Source of the DNA: Neurospora tetraspora | Taxonomy: Eukaryota; Ascomycota; Sordariomycetes; Sordariales; Sordariaceae | Length of the DNA stretch: 64,000 bases | Assembly (NCBI RefSeq): GCF_033439725.1 | Contig: NW_026944389.1 | Span: forward strand, 496,001 to 560,000 | Direction: 5' to 3' | In this document: piece after piece, positions 34,471-48,721 of the stretch | Numbering within the stretch: the first letter of the stretch is position 1 | Layout of the letters: every line of letters starts with the position of its first letter | The notes under the pieces: generated by a model | The model's database searches: none | Seen by the model: the letters and a program-made list of their open reading frames with translations, nothing else | Told to the model about the DNA's origin: nothing | Made by a program: the position numbers and the translations under genes

Positions 34471-34620
34471 CGATACCTTCCGACATATTTAATCCTTTAA
34501 ATTATATACGACAGTTTTACTCTATTAATTTAAATAAAGTTTTAACTCCTAGGTAATTAAATCGGAAATACTAGCGAAAGGGCTTACTTTCTTAGGGCTT
34601 CTATTTAATATAATTTATAT

Positions 34621-34976
34621 TGTTAGGAGATATTCCAGGCGGTGCCTAGATGTCTCTACCCTATCGTAACACATATTAAGTCAGGTATAAGTATATTCAT
34701 CTAAGTATATTACGGTATATAAGAGTACTTACCCCGTCGGTCTCTATTAAGACTAACGGATTAATTAATAATTACCTTATAACCTATGATTTATTTTACT
34801 CACGCTCTATAAAATCGTATATAAAGTTCTAAATTAAAGCTCTCGACAGTCATTATCTTCGCTTCCTTTAATAAAATTATCGCTAATTGTTATATACTAT
34901 TACTCTATCCAATAACCAATTATTTACTCTTTTATTCTCTATTAACATTATTTATAAAGTACGTCTTCGCGTAATA
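34621..34976 (+). repeat. 5' LTR of the nested gypsy-type element
   Basis: 356 bp; colinear with the right copy at 45486-45841, differing mainly by C/T and G/A transitions. The preceding TATAT is the target duplication. Confidence 0.87.
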
Positions 34977-37900
34977 AATAGTACCTACAATTCAATTTTA
35001 AACCGACCTTATTATTCTTCATTCTTTTTCTCTCTTCCTTTCGTAAAGGGGGAAAATTTACTCTTCGTTTTCAATAATTTTAATATAATTATTAAATTTA
35101 CTATCCCAAAACCAAATATATTACCCATTCTAACTCTTTAAACTCCCCTTTCTTTATAACTCTTTTATTATCCCTACCGGTCTCGAAACACACTTTTACT
35201 ATAATAAATAATAACGATTCTATTCTAATTACAACTTTCAAATCATAAAATAATTAATAATTAAATAAAGCGCAATAAATTATTAACTATACTGTATCCT
35301 AGAAATAATTTTACTATAAAAAATATCTTTATACCGTCGCTTAAAATCTTATTATTAAAGTAGCCAAATTTCACTTTAATAAAATAAGTTAAATCCTTAT
35401 CGAAAAAGATTGGGCCACGAAAAATAAAACCTAAAATTTTAATATAAAAAAAATCGTTAATATAAACGTAAATAATGAAGAAATTTAATTTATCCTACGA
35501 AAGTATTACTACTTAATTAAAAATTATCCTATCCTAAGTCGCGAAATTTAACTATTTCCTAAAAATAAGGACGGTCAAGCTTATTAATTTAAGAAGAAGT
35601 ATTATCGTAATTATATAAATTAATTTAAAATTAATAATTGTAAAATTACCGACAATACAATTAAATAAGTTACTAAAGTACCAATTCCTCCCAATACTAA
35701 CGCATTTATTTAAAATAGGCTCTTAATTTCAATCTCCTAATAACTTTTCTAATACTATTAGAATAACCAACGCTCCTTCTACTAATTTTTCGGATATTAT
35801 TAAAATAGCCAATATTCCTCTTATCGATCCAATTTAAATCCTAATACCGCTTTCCTTACTACTAATTCCGGCCAACTGAAATATTCATCTTATATCTCTA
35901 ATAGAATCCATTATTTTACGTACTAATTTAATTATATAAATCGCTACTAATTTTACCGAATAATTTATTACTAACCCGGCTACTACGTACTTTACTAATA
36001 TAATTCAAATGGAAGCGTTAATTCGATTCGTAGTAAAATAATAGTAAGAACGCTAATTCGAAAAACCCGTTCCGATTATAACCGACCCTTTTCCAATTTA
36101 TTTTATTAAACCTATCTAATATATTATTCGTACTATTTAGAATAATTTAACTTTAAATACCATCCATACTATTAATCAGAATTAACGTATAATACCGCTA
36201 TACTATAATACTATAATTAAGGCCTAAAACCTATATATCGCTAACGCTATTAATTAATTAAATTATCTTCGTATTAACCGTAACAACTAGCGGCCCCTAA
36301 TAGAAAATTTATAGAATTTGCCACTTTCTAACCGTTTATTTATTAAGAAGGATAAAAACTATTATCTGAATACAAATTATTTAGTAATTTATATACTAGT
36401 AACCGAAATACGTTCTATTCCGATTATATATAGTATTATAATACCCTATTATTCCGTTCGTTAATAAATTAAATAAATTCCGCCGCTTAATTACTATTCT
36501 CGCTAATAAATTAAAAATATTATTCGTTAAACTCCTTTACCTTAGGTCTAAATTTCCTAATATTAAATCCCTAGAATTTCTCTTCAAATATGAAGTCCTC
36601 CTCTAATTTAACCCTTCGTCCGTTAATTATACTAAATTCGTACTTAGCCTGTTAATTTATAATAACCGAGAGTATATTTTGTTAAATCCCCTTCCGTTAA
36701 TGTTTTCTACTATTTTGCCAATTTTAATAGTAACGGTATAATATTAAATTCCGGAACACTTAATAAAATTATCTTTAATTTATTAAAAAAGATTAACTAA
36801 TTAGAAAACTAAATTAGCGAATATTCCTATATACTTCATAGGAATCTTAATAATAAAATTATCTAATAGAAACTCCTTAATATCTGAATATTCTATTTTA
36901 ATATAAATAAAAATAAATAAAAATGAAAGCACTTATACTAATAGTAAAATCAACATTTATACCGATTATAGATTTTTTTTCAATACTATTCACAAAACAT
37001 TACTCATTTATACTAACCGTTATAAAATTATTACTAATGATATTCAAATATTATTATATAGAACCGCCTTTTCTTAATAAACTAATATACTTTCTAACTT
37101 TGAACATAACAAATTTTATAATAATCTTAATAAAATTATTGACGCCTTTAACTAAATTTTCGGGGTTAAACCTAATAAAACCTAAAAATAGCTAGATACG
37201 CACAAATTCACTACGGAAATGAGTAGGAAAAATAACTACGCTTTATATAATTACTCTACCGAAATATTTATATACGTTCATTTATAAAGTGATAATAATA
37301 ATTTCTAACTTTATATTCGCCTATAGAATAACTTACACCCAAAATTGAAATCCTACTATATTAAACCGTAATAGGGTATATAATTTAATAATTATATTAA
37401 CGCTATTATGAAAAAGGCCGAAATAATATATAATAAATTAATTGATCTTTCGAAAATTTCGCGCTCTATTTTGTAAATATTTATAAATACCGACTATAAT
37501 AAAGGCTTCTTTAATACCGCTTCTAACGAAATATTAGTAAATTTTAAAGAGGTCTTCGCTTATTAGGATAACTATAATAATTCGAAGGATAAAAACAATA
37601 AACGTTTTAATAATTAGAATTCTAATAATCGGTTTAATAATAATAACAACAGCAATAAATTTAAAAAGAATAAATTTAATAACAAGTTTAATTAAAATAA
37701 TCGTAATACCAACTATTTAAATAATAATAATATTCGTTTCTATCGTCGAAGCAAATAGTTCGATAAACAACAACTTTATAAAGACGGCCGCTATATTTAT
37801 ACTAATTAAATAAGCGTCTATGTTAATAAGTTTAACACTAATAATAAAATACTTAAATTCGAAAGCGAAAGTTACAGCTTTATTTATAATTTCGAAAAGG

Positions 37901-39479
37901 AAATAAATAATTCTCATATAAATATATCAACCCTTAAATATAATAATAAATCTTTTATTTTCCATTAATCTGGTTATCCCTATATCTTCCAATAATATTA
38001 TTCCGATTACCCAACCAACGCCTAAATTTGCGCACCCAACCACTATTCCTAATAGAAACGCAATTAAAAATACTTCCGCCAAAAGTTATATAGCAACTCT
38101 ATTATTAAATCTACTATCTAATCCTAATTTTATAGCGATTCTTAAATATTTAAGAGTAGCCTAAACGTTTTATAAATTATCTAATTTCTTATCTAAACTT
38201 TAAACTACAACTTCGAAAGGCTGTTAAAAGACGTTTAAACGGTTTAAAAAAATAAGAAACGCGGATATTAGAATAAAATTATCCGTATTAATAAACGGTC
38301 GGAAACTAACTTTATCGGATATTATATATAAAAACCAATATTATTTACTCGCTTTTACCGAAGGTTAAACTATCGAAATTATTCCTAATATTATATTATA
38401 AAACGGAAAATTAAATTTAAAGAAAAATAATTTATACTTATAAATGAATATTAAATTTAACCTAGATATATTATTAATTATAATATACTTTAACTCAAGT
38501 TATTTATTAACCGTAATAAATCGTATATTTATTAATAATTTTTTACCTAATATTTAATATTCTTCGATTCCGCCGAACGTTATAAAATGAATTAACTTAA
38601 AAATAATAATTAATACTTTCACTAAATTTAACTTCTATATAAAAGGAAAAATCAATAATATTATAATTAACAATTACTTTCAAATATCCGCCCTAATTAT
38701 TAATAAATTAAGCCCGAATATACTATTAAGTGCTAATTTCCTTCGCTATTATAGAATAAAAATTAATTTCAATACCGTTCTTTACTCCTTTCCATCCATC
38801 TTTAATATAAAAGTACGCGGCAAAGTTTTTTCTAAAAAAGAGAAAGTAAGGGAGAATACGTTCGTTACCGAAATTTTCGCGAAAAATAATATAATTCTTC
38901 TTTTAAACTAACCAAATATTTTCCTAATACATTATAACGTCTACTTTAATAATTATTATAACTAAAATAAACGCCCGGCATATAATTTTTACGCCTAATA
39001 TCCTTTCTTATTAAATATTACCGTAAATAGTAAAATATATAAAGTAGTCCCATACTCTAACGAACTACTTTCTATCCTTGTAAATATTCGAATTAATATA
39101 ATTATATACCCTTCGTTTAAAGTTACAAAAAAATAATACTTATTAATACTTCGGACGTAATATATTTAACTATAGTAATCTAAGCCGGATTCCTTCTAAA
39201 ACAATATACTATATATATTAACAGAAATACAAAAAATAATAAGGAATTTATAATTCGTAAAATAATTCTTGACGTCCTATCTTACAAATTTAATAAATAT
39301 AATAATATCGAATCTATTCACTCGGAAACGAATATTAATATTTATAATACTAATCCCGAATTTACCTAATAAATTAAAAGCCTCCTAAATAAATATATTA
39401 ATATTTTTAACAATAAGGGGATCGTTCTTAAAAAAAAAGGAGGATAAAATACGTCTCAATTTATTAAAAAGTAATAGAA

Positions 39480-40850
39480 GTAATAGAGAATTGTTAAACC
39501 TTACCTTCTCGGAGCTAAAAATCGTAAATTCTTTAATAAGGAATATAATAAAATATACGCCTAAAGAAAAATATCTTTTATATTATAACCTACGGCTATT
39601 ATATACCCCGTATATATTATTTAGTAAAAAATTAATAAGATTAATAGAAATCGTACCGTTATTAACCTCCGACCATTAAATAATATTATTATCCTAAATA
39701 TATATCCGTTATCTAATTAAAAGAATATTATTAACGCAATAATTAATAAAAGATTTATTTCTATCTTCGACGCCGCTAAATTCTTCTATAAATTACTTAT
39801 TTTTATTTATTATTTTAACCGTATAAAAATAATTAATCTTTAAAGTCTTAAATAATTTAATATCGTTCTTATAAATTTTAAAAACTCTCCCACTTTCGTA
39901 TAATAACTTGTAAACCGATTATTTTTTTAATTATTACTTATTCGTACGAATATATATCGATAATATCGTTATTTATAATATAATTAAAAAAGAATATTTA
40001 AAATACTCACTTATTAATATAAATTTATTTAATAAATACCGTATATATATTAATACTAATAAATCTTTCGCTACCTTCTCGGTTATCTAATTACTTAATA
40101 GTATTATCGACGGCGAAAATCTTTCGCGTATAGAAGATCGAATCAAAGTGTGCTAAAAGTTCAATTTTTCCAATACTTTAAATTCTTTAGAAACTTACTT
40201 CGGTATAACTAGCTGATTACATAAAAGTATACCACCCTAATTCGCAATTAATGAAAAATTACTAAATAAAAAGAAAACCGAATTATTAAAACGAGTATGA
40301 AAACTAGGAGATTTATAACTAAGAGCAATAAAATACGTTCGGAAAGTCTATACTTCTAAAATTAAATTCGAACTGACTAAAAAAGAATTAGAAACTTTTC
40401 GCAGTATATAAAAGAATTCATATAACTAAACGTATTTATTTTACTACATTAAAAACAAAATACTATTTATTAAAATAAACGCTAATAAAAATACTTACAA
40501 AATTTATATTTTTTAACTCAAATACGTATAAAATAGCGAATCTATCCTTAATATAAATAAAACTGCCTTACTTATAATTAAACCAATCCACTTCCTATTA
40601 AAATTAATTATTCCGGCCGAAAAGAAATACAACTCTACGGAAGCTGAAATTATAGTAATTATTTAAACTTTATAAAAATTAAATAAAATAGTCCAATTTA
40701 ACGAGAATTATATAAATATTATTACCAATTACACTTCAATTATAAATATCGTTAAATATATTTTTCTACACACTATAAACTTAATTGAAATTAACCCTAC
40801 ACTTATTAACGCTACCAATTAAGTTTCCTAATTCAATTTAAATTTTTTTT
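39480..40850 (+). pseudogene. Gypsy reverse transcriptase/RNase H remnant
   Basis: The plus strand shows F-V-R-I-Y-I-D-N-I-V-I-Y around 39941-39975 (catalytic Y-x-D-D with the second Asp now Asn), then L-F-N-K-Y-R-I-Y-I-N-T-N-K-S-F and S-L-E-T-Y-F-G-I-T. The RNase H part Y-N-S-T-E-A-E-I near 40629 and N-I-I-T-N-Y-T-S follows. This is the order and spacing of Ty3/gypsy Pol in fungi. TAA/TAG codons occur throughout. Confidence 0.8.
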
Positions 40851-43800
40851 ATATTCTAAACCTATTAAACATCGTTCCCAATATATTATTAAAGTTACCG
40901 ACCATCGAACCTACTGATAATAATAATATTTCCAATACATTTACTAATATTTAATGCTATTTTAATTATTCAAAAGAAATTAACGCTTTTACTTTTATAT
41001 ATATAGAAATTTCCCGAAATACCCGTACTATAATTCTTATTATTTCTTCTATTTTTCGCTAATAATTAATTAAAGCCTACCCTACTAACTTTAAATATAG
41101 TAAAGTCCTTTAATTAATTACTAATACTAACTCTCCGAAATATATTTATATACGCTAGTCTAATAAACGTCCTAATTTACCCGCCGGTCTTTACTTCCTT
41201 AAGAACAGCCTCCTATATTATATAAATTATTAAAATAAACATCGCCTCTATATTCCTCGCTCCTATATATAAAAAATCCTATAATTCGTATATAATGAAA
41301 AATACTATTTTAATATTGTAAAATGATAGACGACCTATCCTACTTCTATATATATTAAAAAATATAAATAATTTAGGAATACGTTAAATATTATAAAATA
41401 TATTAGTAAAATTAGCGTAGTCGTTAACTAATTCTTAACGAATTTATATTAATTTAGACTTTTTCTAAATTCTATTATATTATTAGTATAAATTTTTTAA
41501 TAAATATATTAATAATTCTATTAATTAATATAATATAGAATATCGCCGGCTTTAACACATTTAATATTATATATTCCGTAATTTATAAATTTAATAAAAA
41601 GGTATTCTTACTAATAAAATATTCTACTTACAGCGTACGAAAATAGGCTACCATTCTATTATAAATTTTAGAATATTATAATTAGGGTTTACCGGTCGTT
41701 ATAATTAATAATTGTAATTTAAAATTCGTTTTTACTATTTAGCGCAATATTTTTAAAGTATTAGTAGTAAATCCATTATTTTCAATAACTTATTATACTT
41801 AAACGGATAATTAATCCAAATATATTAATTAAACGGCGGAAATAGTAATTCGTATATAGTACGCTATTAATATCCGAATATAGCCGCTTATATTAGTAAT
41901 ATTTTAATATAATTTAAATAATACTATTTAAATTACTATTAATATATTTCCAAAGAACTAATTTACAATTTTAAACCTAAATCTATAATCAACCTACTAG
42001 TCCCAGATATAGAAGAAATGATTATAATAGAATTTTTAACGCTAATACATTAGGAATTCTAGCTAGAAGCCGCTGAATTTATTAATAGGGTAGGTATAAC
42101 GACTAAAGTAAAATATAATGTAAAATACACTCTAATATTATTTAAAATTAGAAATAAAATTTATCTTCGCTTTAGTAAAAATTATTATTTACTAAGTAGT
42201 CCGAAGAATGAATAATTACTAGAACGGATAGGTCCTTACAAAATTTTAAAAAAAGTTAACCCTTTAATTTATAAATTTAATTTACTTTTTTTATAACGCA
42301 CCTATCCAATAATCTCCATCGCGTACTTATAAAAGCCAACCTAAAGTCCTAATCCGTTCGGGAGAGAAATTCCGCCTGCCTAATTTATAAAGATTAACAG
42401 CTAAGAAGAATAGGAGGTCGAAAATTTAATAATTAGAAATTGAAGACTAAAAAATATTAAATATTTTATTAAATAGGCCGGATATTACGATAAGGATAAT
42501 ATATAGGAGTTATATTCCGAATTAATAAAAAATTCTAACGAAAAGGTTAAAGAATTTAATATTAAATAATTATTAGAATTACTATTCCGGAGTATTCGGC
42601 AGAAAGTAATTTAGCGTTTAACTTATAAATCGGGCCGTACCTAATTAACCTTAACGTTTAGAATAATACTTCTTTTATTAAAAAGGGGGGAGAAAAGGCG
42701 AAGATTATTTAATATGGAAGTTTAAAAATATTTTCCTTCTATTATTTTATTTTTTTAGTTTTAATATTATTCTTTTTCCTATCGTCTTTGTAAATGATTT
42801 ATTAAAATTAATAAAACTTCGCGCTTCCAAATTCGAAGTTGCGGTAAAACTACTAAATTAATACCGCCAATTTATAATATATTAAATATTATAAACATTT
42901 CTTTCATCTATTCTTTTATTCTAAATAAATAATTCTAATACACGTACTTAAAGCTACTAAAATTAAGTAATTATAATTATATAAAGTAATAAAGTAAACG
43001 CAATACCTAATAAATAATTAATGGAATATAAATTTAAATAAGGTCGAAGGTTTTTAATACGTATATAATTCTTTCAATTTACTTAAAACCTTCCTCCCTT
43101 ATTAAAATCTTTTATTTATTCTATCTTTAACCCTTATAAATAGTTTTATCTTTACAATTATTCGGTTTCACGGTTATACTTATTATTTATTATACCTATT
43201 AACTAATCGTCTTACGTTATTTCGCTCTCAATTTCACTTTTATAATAGAATACAACGCTAAAATAACTACCTTACAATTCAATTACCCTTATATTAAAGT
43301 TACTAAATAGATTGTTTAAAATAGCAATCGGGATAGCGAAATAAGTACGTTAAATAACGACTTCCGTTCAATTATATTAATAATCGAACCAAATAATATA
43401 AATTATAATAATTTCTATATCGTCGTTCCAACCTTCATTACTATTAATATTATTATTATAAACGATTAAGCCCTTACAACCTTCTTTAATTATACTCGCT
43501 TTCAATATATAATTCACTGTATTAATAATATAAACGTCATTTCGAACAATTTCAATTTTTATACCTATCTTCCTTCGCGCGATAAAACTTAAGCCTTTAA
43601 CAACATTATAATTAAAAATACTAAAATCGGCAAAAAAATTACCCGTCGTTAAGTACCTCCTATAACAATTTAATATTTATTTGTGTACTATAATAATCGC
43701 TTCGCTTCCGTTCTTTATAATACCATTAAATATATTAGCGTCTAAATTAATTTGGACTAAACGATCTTATATACTATTAATAGCTTTAATTACTATACTA

Positions 43801-45485
43801 CGGCAATTTTCGCGTCCTTAAAATTTAATAACATTATTCCTTACAATAAATTCGGTACTTAATAGGACTATTTTAGCGATAATTATAATAATTCTTATAC
43901 CGTAATATATAATTCCTCTATATTGTCTACTTTTATTCGAATTGATATAATTTCTTAGACTTATAGGGGTATAGTCTTTTAATAATCTTAATATAATAAA
44001 GTTCTATTAACTACTCGTATTATTAGTAACCGTTTTAATAATAATATTAGTCTTCCTATACAACCTTGTTATTCTATTGGTCGTATAATTAACCTTAACG
44101 ATTTTGAATTCTATAACATATAAAATAGTGTTAATTCGGCTACCTTACTAAGCCTAAGCGTAATACTCTCTATACTCCTATAATTTTAACTAATATTATA
44201 AACGTTAAACCTTCTCCAATTCACAAGAATCCACGCAAGCCCCTTACTAGCGCTACTAAAATTCGCGCCCGTATAGGAAAGATTACCAAAGAAAGCTCGG
44301 TTAATAAAGTCTACCCGACTAGAAATATAATAACTCTTATATTTAATTAAGACTATAAAATATTCGACCTCATAATAAATATAAATTTCTAGAATTTGCG
44401 TAATAAAGTTAATACTATTATTTAAAATTACTATAATAAAATTAAGAAATACGAAAGTAGGTTGACTAACTTATGGGCTTTCTCTTAGATTATACTGTAA
44501 TATAAAGATAGCCTTAGAGAAAGCTACTAAATTATACAATAATAATAACCCTATGTTCGTTAATTATATCCCTTCTTGCGTTCAATTACTCGCCCTCTAA
44601 TATTATAATTACAAGGGTAGTTTTAACGAACAAATTAGTAGTCTCCTAGCGCGCTTAGGATACCTATATTACGCGCAAATTAATATAACTAAAAATACAC
44701 GTATTATTAACACTATTGTCAATATTCCCGTTAGATCTATTAATTATATCAATATTCTTATTAAATTTAAATAAACCTTATCTTCTCTATAGGATAGTTT
44801 AGTTAATTTTAATTATTATTAATTAATTGTAATAGAGGAGTTACGTAATAAAACAGTTAAAATAAATAAGAAGATAAAGGAAATACGAATTTAATATGTT
44901 TAGTATTAAACTTCCACTCCCTATAGCCTTTAATTAAGCGTATTACCGACTTTTACATTAACCTACTCTACTTGCTCCAGTATATTACTATATATCGTTC
45001 AGTTTAATATAATATTTATTCAATCTACTTCCCGCTTTAGTACTTTATTTAGAATCCGTTCGCTTTATTACCGAATATTAGAAACTTAGCAGACTGAAGA
45101 AGATTCCCCTTCTACTAGTTGTAAACGTTCTTATTGTAAGGGTAATATTTTCTTACACTTTAATAAGAACCGCCGCGAATTCGAAGAGAAATACGATACT
45201 TATTAACGACGGATAGTATAATTATTATATAGTATTCTTAAAGGTTTTAATCACGAAGATTAAGTATTATAATAATAATTCTAATAAATATATAGTATTC
45301 TTCTACGAAGGATATAAATACGGTTAGATATTAGACTTAATATTTATAATAAGTAAATTTACTAAGATAGATATTAAAATAATAAATAATATTAAGAAGG
45401 ATAATGATAGTCTTTATAATTTATTTATATCTAGCGTTTTTATTAATAAATAGTAAGTACTTTTCACCTTCTTTAGAAGAGGAAA

Positions 45486-45841
45486 TATTAGGAAATATTC
45501 CAAGCGGTGCTAAGATATTTCTACCCTATTATAATATATATTAAATTAGGTATAAGTATACTTATTTAAATATATTACGGTATATAAAAATACTTACTCC
45601 ATTAGGTTTTATTAATATTAGCGGATTAATTAATAATTACCTTACAACCTATTATTTATTTTGCTCACGCTCTATAAAATTGTATGTAAGGTTCTAAGTT
45701 GAGGCTTTCGATAGTTATTATCTTCGCTTCCTTTAATAAGACTATCGCTAATCGTTACGCACTATTACTCTATGCAGCAACCAGTTGTTTACTCTCTTAT
45801 TCTCTATTAGCATCATTTATGAAGTACGTCTTCGGGTAATA
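45486..45841 (+). repeat. 3' LTR of the nested gypsy-type element
   Basis: 356 bp, begins TATTAGGA and ends GGGTAATA, followed by TATAT. It retains somewhat more TG/CA steps than the left copy. Confidence 0.87.
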
Positions 45842-47607
45842 TATATACCGTATAATAAAAGAAGATTCGTTAGCGTTATTCTATAGAAGAATATACTTTA
45901 AAACAAATTATTTATATTTAGACAGGATATAATAAATAAAGGAATTTATAAAGCGACAACGTAGGTAATTATTCTTATAGTTTTAGTAAATTTATTTATT
46001 TTCGAATCATTTTAAGAAAACGAAATTATAAGTTATACCCGGTATTAGAATAACGTTAGGGAATTAGAACTTTCTATTTCCATTATTATGTTCAACTATA
46101 ATTATAATAATACTATACCCTTCTATAAGAATCCGTTTATTTCCCGCTTATATATAATTATTAATATTTAAAAAGGTAAAGTCTTCAAAATAATTAATTT
46201 TATTAAAAATATATATTATCGTACTTAAATCGAAGATTATAGAATTTTTTAGTAAATATATAGCGCTCCATTTCATTATAAGTATTAAGATATTATTCTT
46301 ATTTACCTAACGACCATAGAATTAATTATTTTAATCGTTGTTATCCTATTACGTTCGTAAACGGTTAACGGCCTCTTTAAATATTTTATCCTTTTTTAAA
46401 TTAATGTACGCGCGCTTTTTAATAATAGGATTTTCGATTTAACCGTTATAGGCTAACTATAATTTAATATAATAATGTTTATTTAAATTATAGCCTGGCT
46501 ACTTATAGAATATATATAAGGATCGATGCAATTGTTTATTCGCTAATAAGGATAAAGAGGAAGTATACTTATTTTTATTAATATTCTTCCTAAATTTACC
46601 GTTTTTACTTATAACCTCTCCCTATCCCTCTACCTCCGGGCTAAAATTTTATTCGTCGTTAAGAACGTCCTCCTTAACGGGCTTATTATTTAATATAATT
46701 ACGAACGTAATACCCTTAAATAAGGGGGCGCAACCCTTTCCTTAAATAATATTTACTATTATTATTTTACGAAAATCTTTAATTATAATACGGAAAGAAA
46801 TTTTAAAATTAAAGTTTCTTTCGATCTCCTTATTGTATTAATGCTAGTAATTATTTACTTAAACGGTATAAAGATTCGACCTTATAATTATATAAAACTC
46901 TGAGAATTATAAATTTAATTTATTTACTTTAATAATTCCTCTAATAATATAGAAGGCTATAACCGCTTCCTAATAAAAAATCCAATTATATTAATTATAA
47001 TTAATTTTATTAAAGAGCTTAAGAATATTAATAAATTTAACCCAAACGAATTTTTTCACTTTATAATCGTTAAAAGCGGTAGATTTACTAAAATTATTAT
47101 ACTATTCGTATAAATTAGTACGTTTAATAAAATTGATTTCCCAATAGTTATTTCCAACGGTTTTAAATATTTAACGATTTAATATAATCTTTTTAGTATT
47201 TAAGTTAGAAAAGGTCTTAACTTTTGTACGCTAATCCAACTTTTTAATTATATAATTACAGTAATTACGCTTATAATAAAAGCCGTAAAATTTAGCAGTA
47301 ACAAATAGGGTAACCTCCTTATCCTTCTTAGCTTCCCTAATTTCTCTAGCGGGAACCTCCCCTTAATAATTAGCAATATTGGGTTTTATTAGTTCGGTTA
47401 GCCAAAGAACGCAATTATTTAAGTCAATATATTTCCAAAGACCCAAGTCTTAAGCTATAGAAATAAAGGCATCTTCCTAGGCCGGCTAATCCCTAGGGCC
47501 GTTGAGGGCAACACTATTAATTTTAGTCGTAGATATTATTAATAATCGCTTAATCGGTTATCGTTGCTGGCGATGGCTTCAACGGTCGAATCAATAAGAC
47601 TCTTAAT

Positions 47608-47773
47608 TGTAATATTATTAGTAATAATCGATATAGGTTCAACGTAGCTTGATTATATATATATATATAAGACTGGCTCTGCAGACTTAAAGCTCTGGCA
47701 TCTGGGTAAAAATCCCGCATATCCCAGTCCAGCTGGGCACGTGCACGCCCAGTGGATCCCCTGGCCTCTGACA
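47608..47773 (-). repeat. LTR of the copia-type element (5' LTR), with target duplication at 47774-47778
   Basis: 166 bp, right end CCTCTGACA intact and followed by ACTTA. Its inner (left) half is RIP-mutated (TA runs at 47655-47672) while its outer half is nearly untouched, the mirror image of the other LTR. It lies 187 bp upstream of the next ORF. Confidence 0.88.
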
Positions 47774-47959
47774 ACTTAAGGCTCGTGCTAGTGACGCCTT
47801 TTGTCACTGTATTGGATGCAAACTGCAGGTCCCGCTGAGTTGGGATTAGACGTTGGGGGTTGGAGGAGTACTTGAACGATCCGGCTCCCTTCAAACGATT
47901 CGATCCTGTACTTCCGTCAGTCCACGATCCAGTCAAGAACACAAAGCAGACAAAACAAC

Positions 47960-48721
47960 ATGACCTGGACACTCACACTCACTCTCACTATGTTAACCAC
48001 CCTACCCAAACTCAACACCATGACGACCCTCCGTCACCTCCTCTTCCTCTCAACCATCTTCTCTCCCGCACTCTCCTCAGCCATCAACGTCCCTCGCCAA
48101 GCCGTCTCCGACGAGACAACAACCACCTCCTCCGCCGCTCCCACCGGACCACCAGGCATCGTGCTAACCCCACCCGACATCCCCGAATGGACAGTCACCG
48201 AGTCCTCCTACGAATCCACCGACTTCGGGGAGCTCCCGGCCGAGACCGAAACCTCCTTGGAACCCAGCGAAAGCGACACCCTCCCATGTGCAGGCAACCT
48301 ATTCCCCATCATCTCCTCCTCCATGTCCCTCCGCCCCTGCACAACCACCTTGACCAGCACCGCAAGCCACAACCGTCCCTGCCCCCCACCCGAATGGGAC
48401 GGCACCCTGACTTCCTTTCCGTCCACCACCACGCTGTTCAAGCCCATCAACTGCAACGGGTGCAGGTATGTGAGTGTGACCAAAGACTGGGCGGTGGGAT
48501 GTCCGAATCAGCAAATTAGTGCTACTGTGCTCGTGGCGACGCCGAGCACGACCTGGACTGAGGTGTGCGAGGGGGCTGGGGCTGTTCCGACGGCGTCGGG
48601 GGCGGGGGGTCCGTTGGGTGGGGTTGTCGTGACGATGCCGCCGGTGGGAGGAGAGCCGCCTGCTATGCCTACTTTTACGTCGGGGGGGAATTCGAGCGGG
48701 GAGGAGGTTACTTTGGGCTAA
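47960..48721 (+). CDS. Putative secreted Ser/Thr-rich protein
   Basis: No known family recognised. One exon, 253 residues from the first ATG (AACAACATGA context). The ATG at 48020 (residue 21) starts a cleaner signal peptide (M-T-T-L-R-H-L-L-F-L-S-T-I-F, cleavage likely after S-S-A) and may be the real start, giving 233 residues. The mature part is rich in Thr/Ser/Pro, with eight cysteines in its middle (L-P-C-A, L-R-P-C, R-P-C, N-C-N-G-C, V-G-C, E-V-C). The C-terminus is Gly/Pro-rich. Probably secreted or wall-associated. It sits between two RIP-mutated retrotransposon blocks, 187 bp from an LTR, yet is itself not RIP-mutated. Confidence 0.68.
   Translation: MTWTLTLTLTMLTTLPKLNTMTTLRHLLFLSTIFSPALSSAINVPRQAVSDETTTTSSAAPTGPPGIVLTPPDIPEWTVTESSYESTDFGELPAETETSLEPSESDTLPCAGNLFPIISSSMSLRPCTTTLTSTASHNRPCPPPEWDGTLTSFPSTTTLFKPINCNGCRYVSVTKDWAVGCPNQQISATVLVATPSTTWTEVCEGAGAVPTASGAGGPLGGVVVTMPPVGGEPPAMPTFTSGGNSSGEEVTLG

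Larger units (their letters stand above)
34621..45841 (+). mobile_element. RIP-mutated Ty3/gypsy-type LTR retrotransposon nested in the copia element
   Basis: Direct repeats of 356 bp (34621-34976 and 45486-45841) begin TGTTAGGA (TATTAGGA on the right after RIP) and end GTAATA (GTAACA originally). TATAT flanks both ends (34616-34620 and 45842-45846) as the 5-bp target duplication. A purine tract (AGAAGAGGAAA) abuts the right LTR, so transcription runs rightward. Plus-strand translation shows gypsy reverse transcriptase and RNase H remnants in the usual order. At 11.2 kb it is long for a gypsy element, so further insertions may hide inside it. All frames are broken by RIP. Confidence 0.87.
30173..47773 (-). 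mobile_element. RIP-mutated Ty1/copia-type LTR retrotransposon, interrupted by a nested gypsy element
   Basis: Two 166-bp direct repeats (30173-30338 and 47608-47773) and a 5-bp target duplication bound 17.6 kb. Removing the nested insertion leaves about 6.4 kb, a normal copia length. A purine tract, read on the minus strand (CTAAGGGGGTA), abuts the left LTR, so the element points left and its 5' LTR is on the right. Minus-strand translation shows mutated copia reverse transcriptase motifs. The interior is very TA-rich, stop-filled and nearly free of CpA/TpG, the hallmark of RIP. No open frame survives. Confidence 0.88.
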
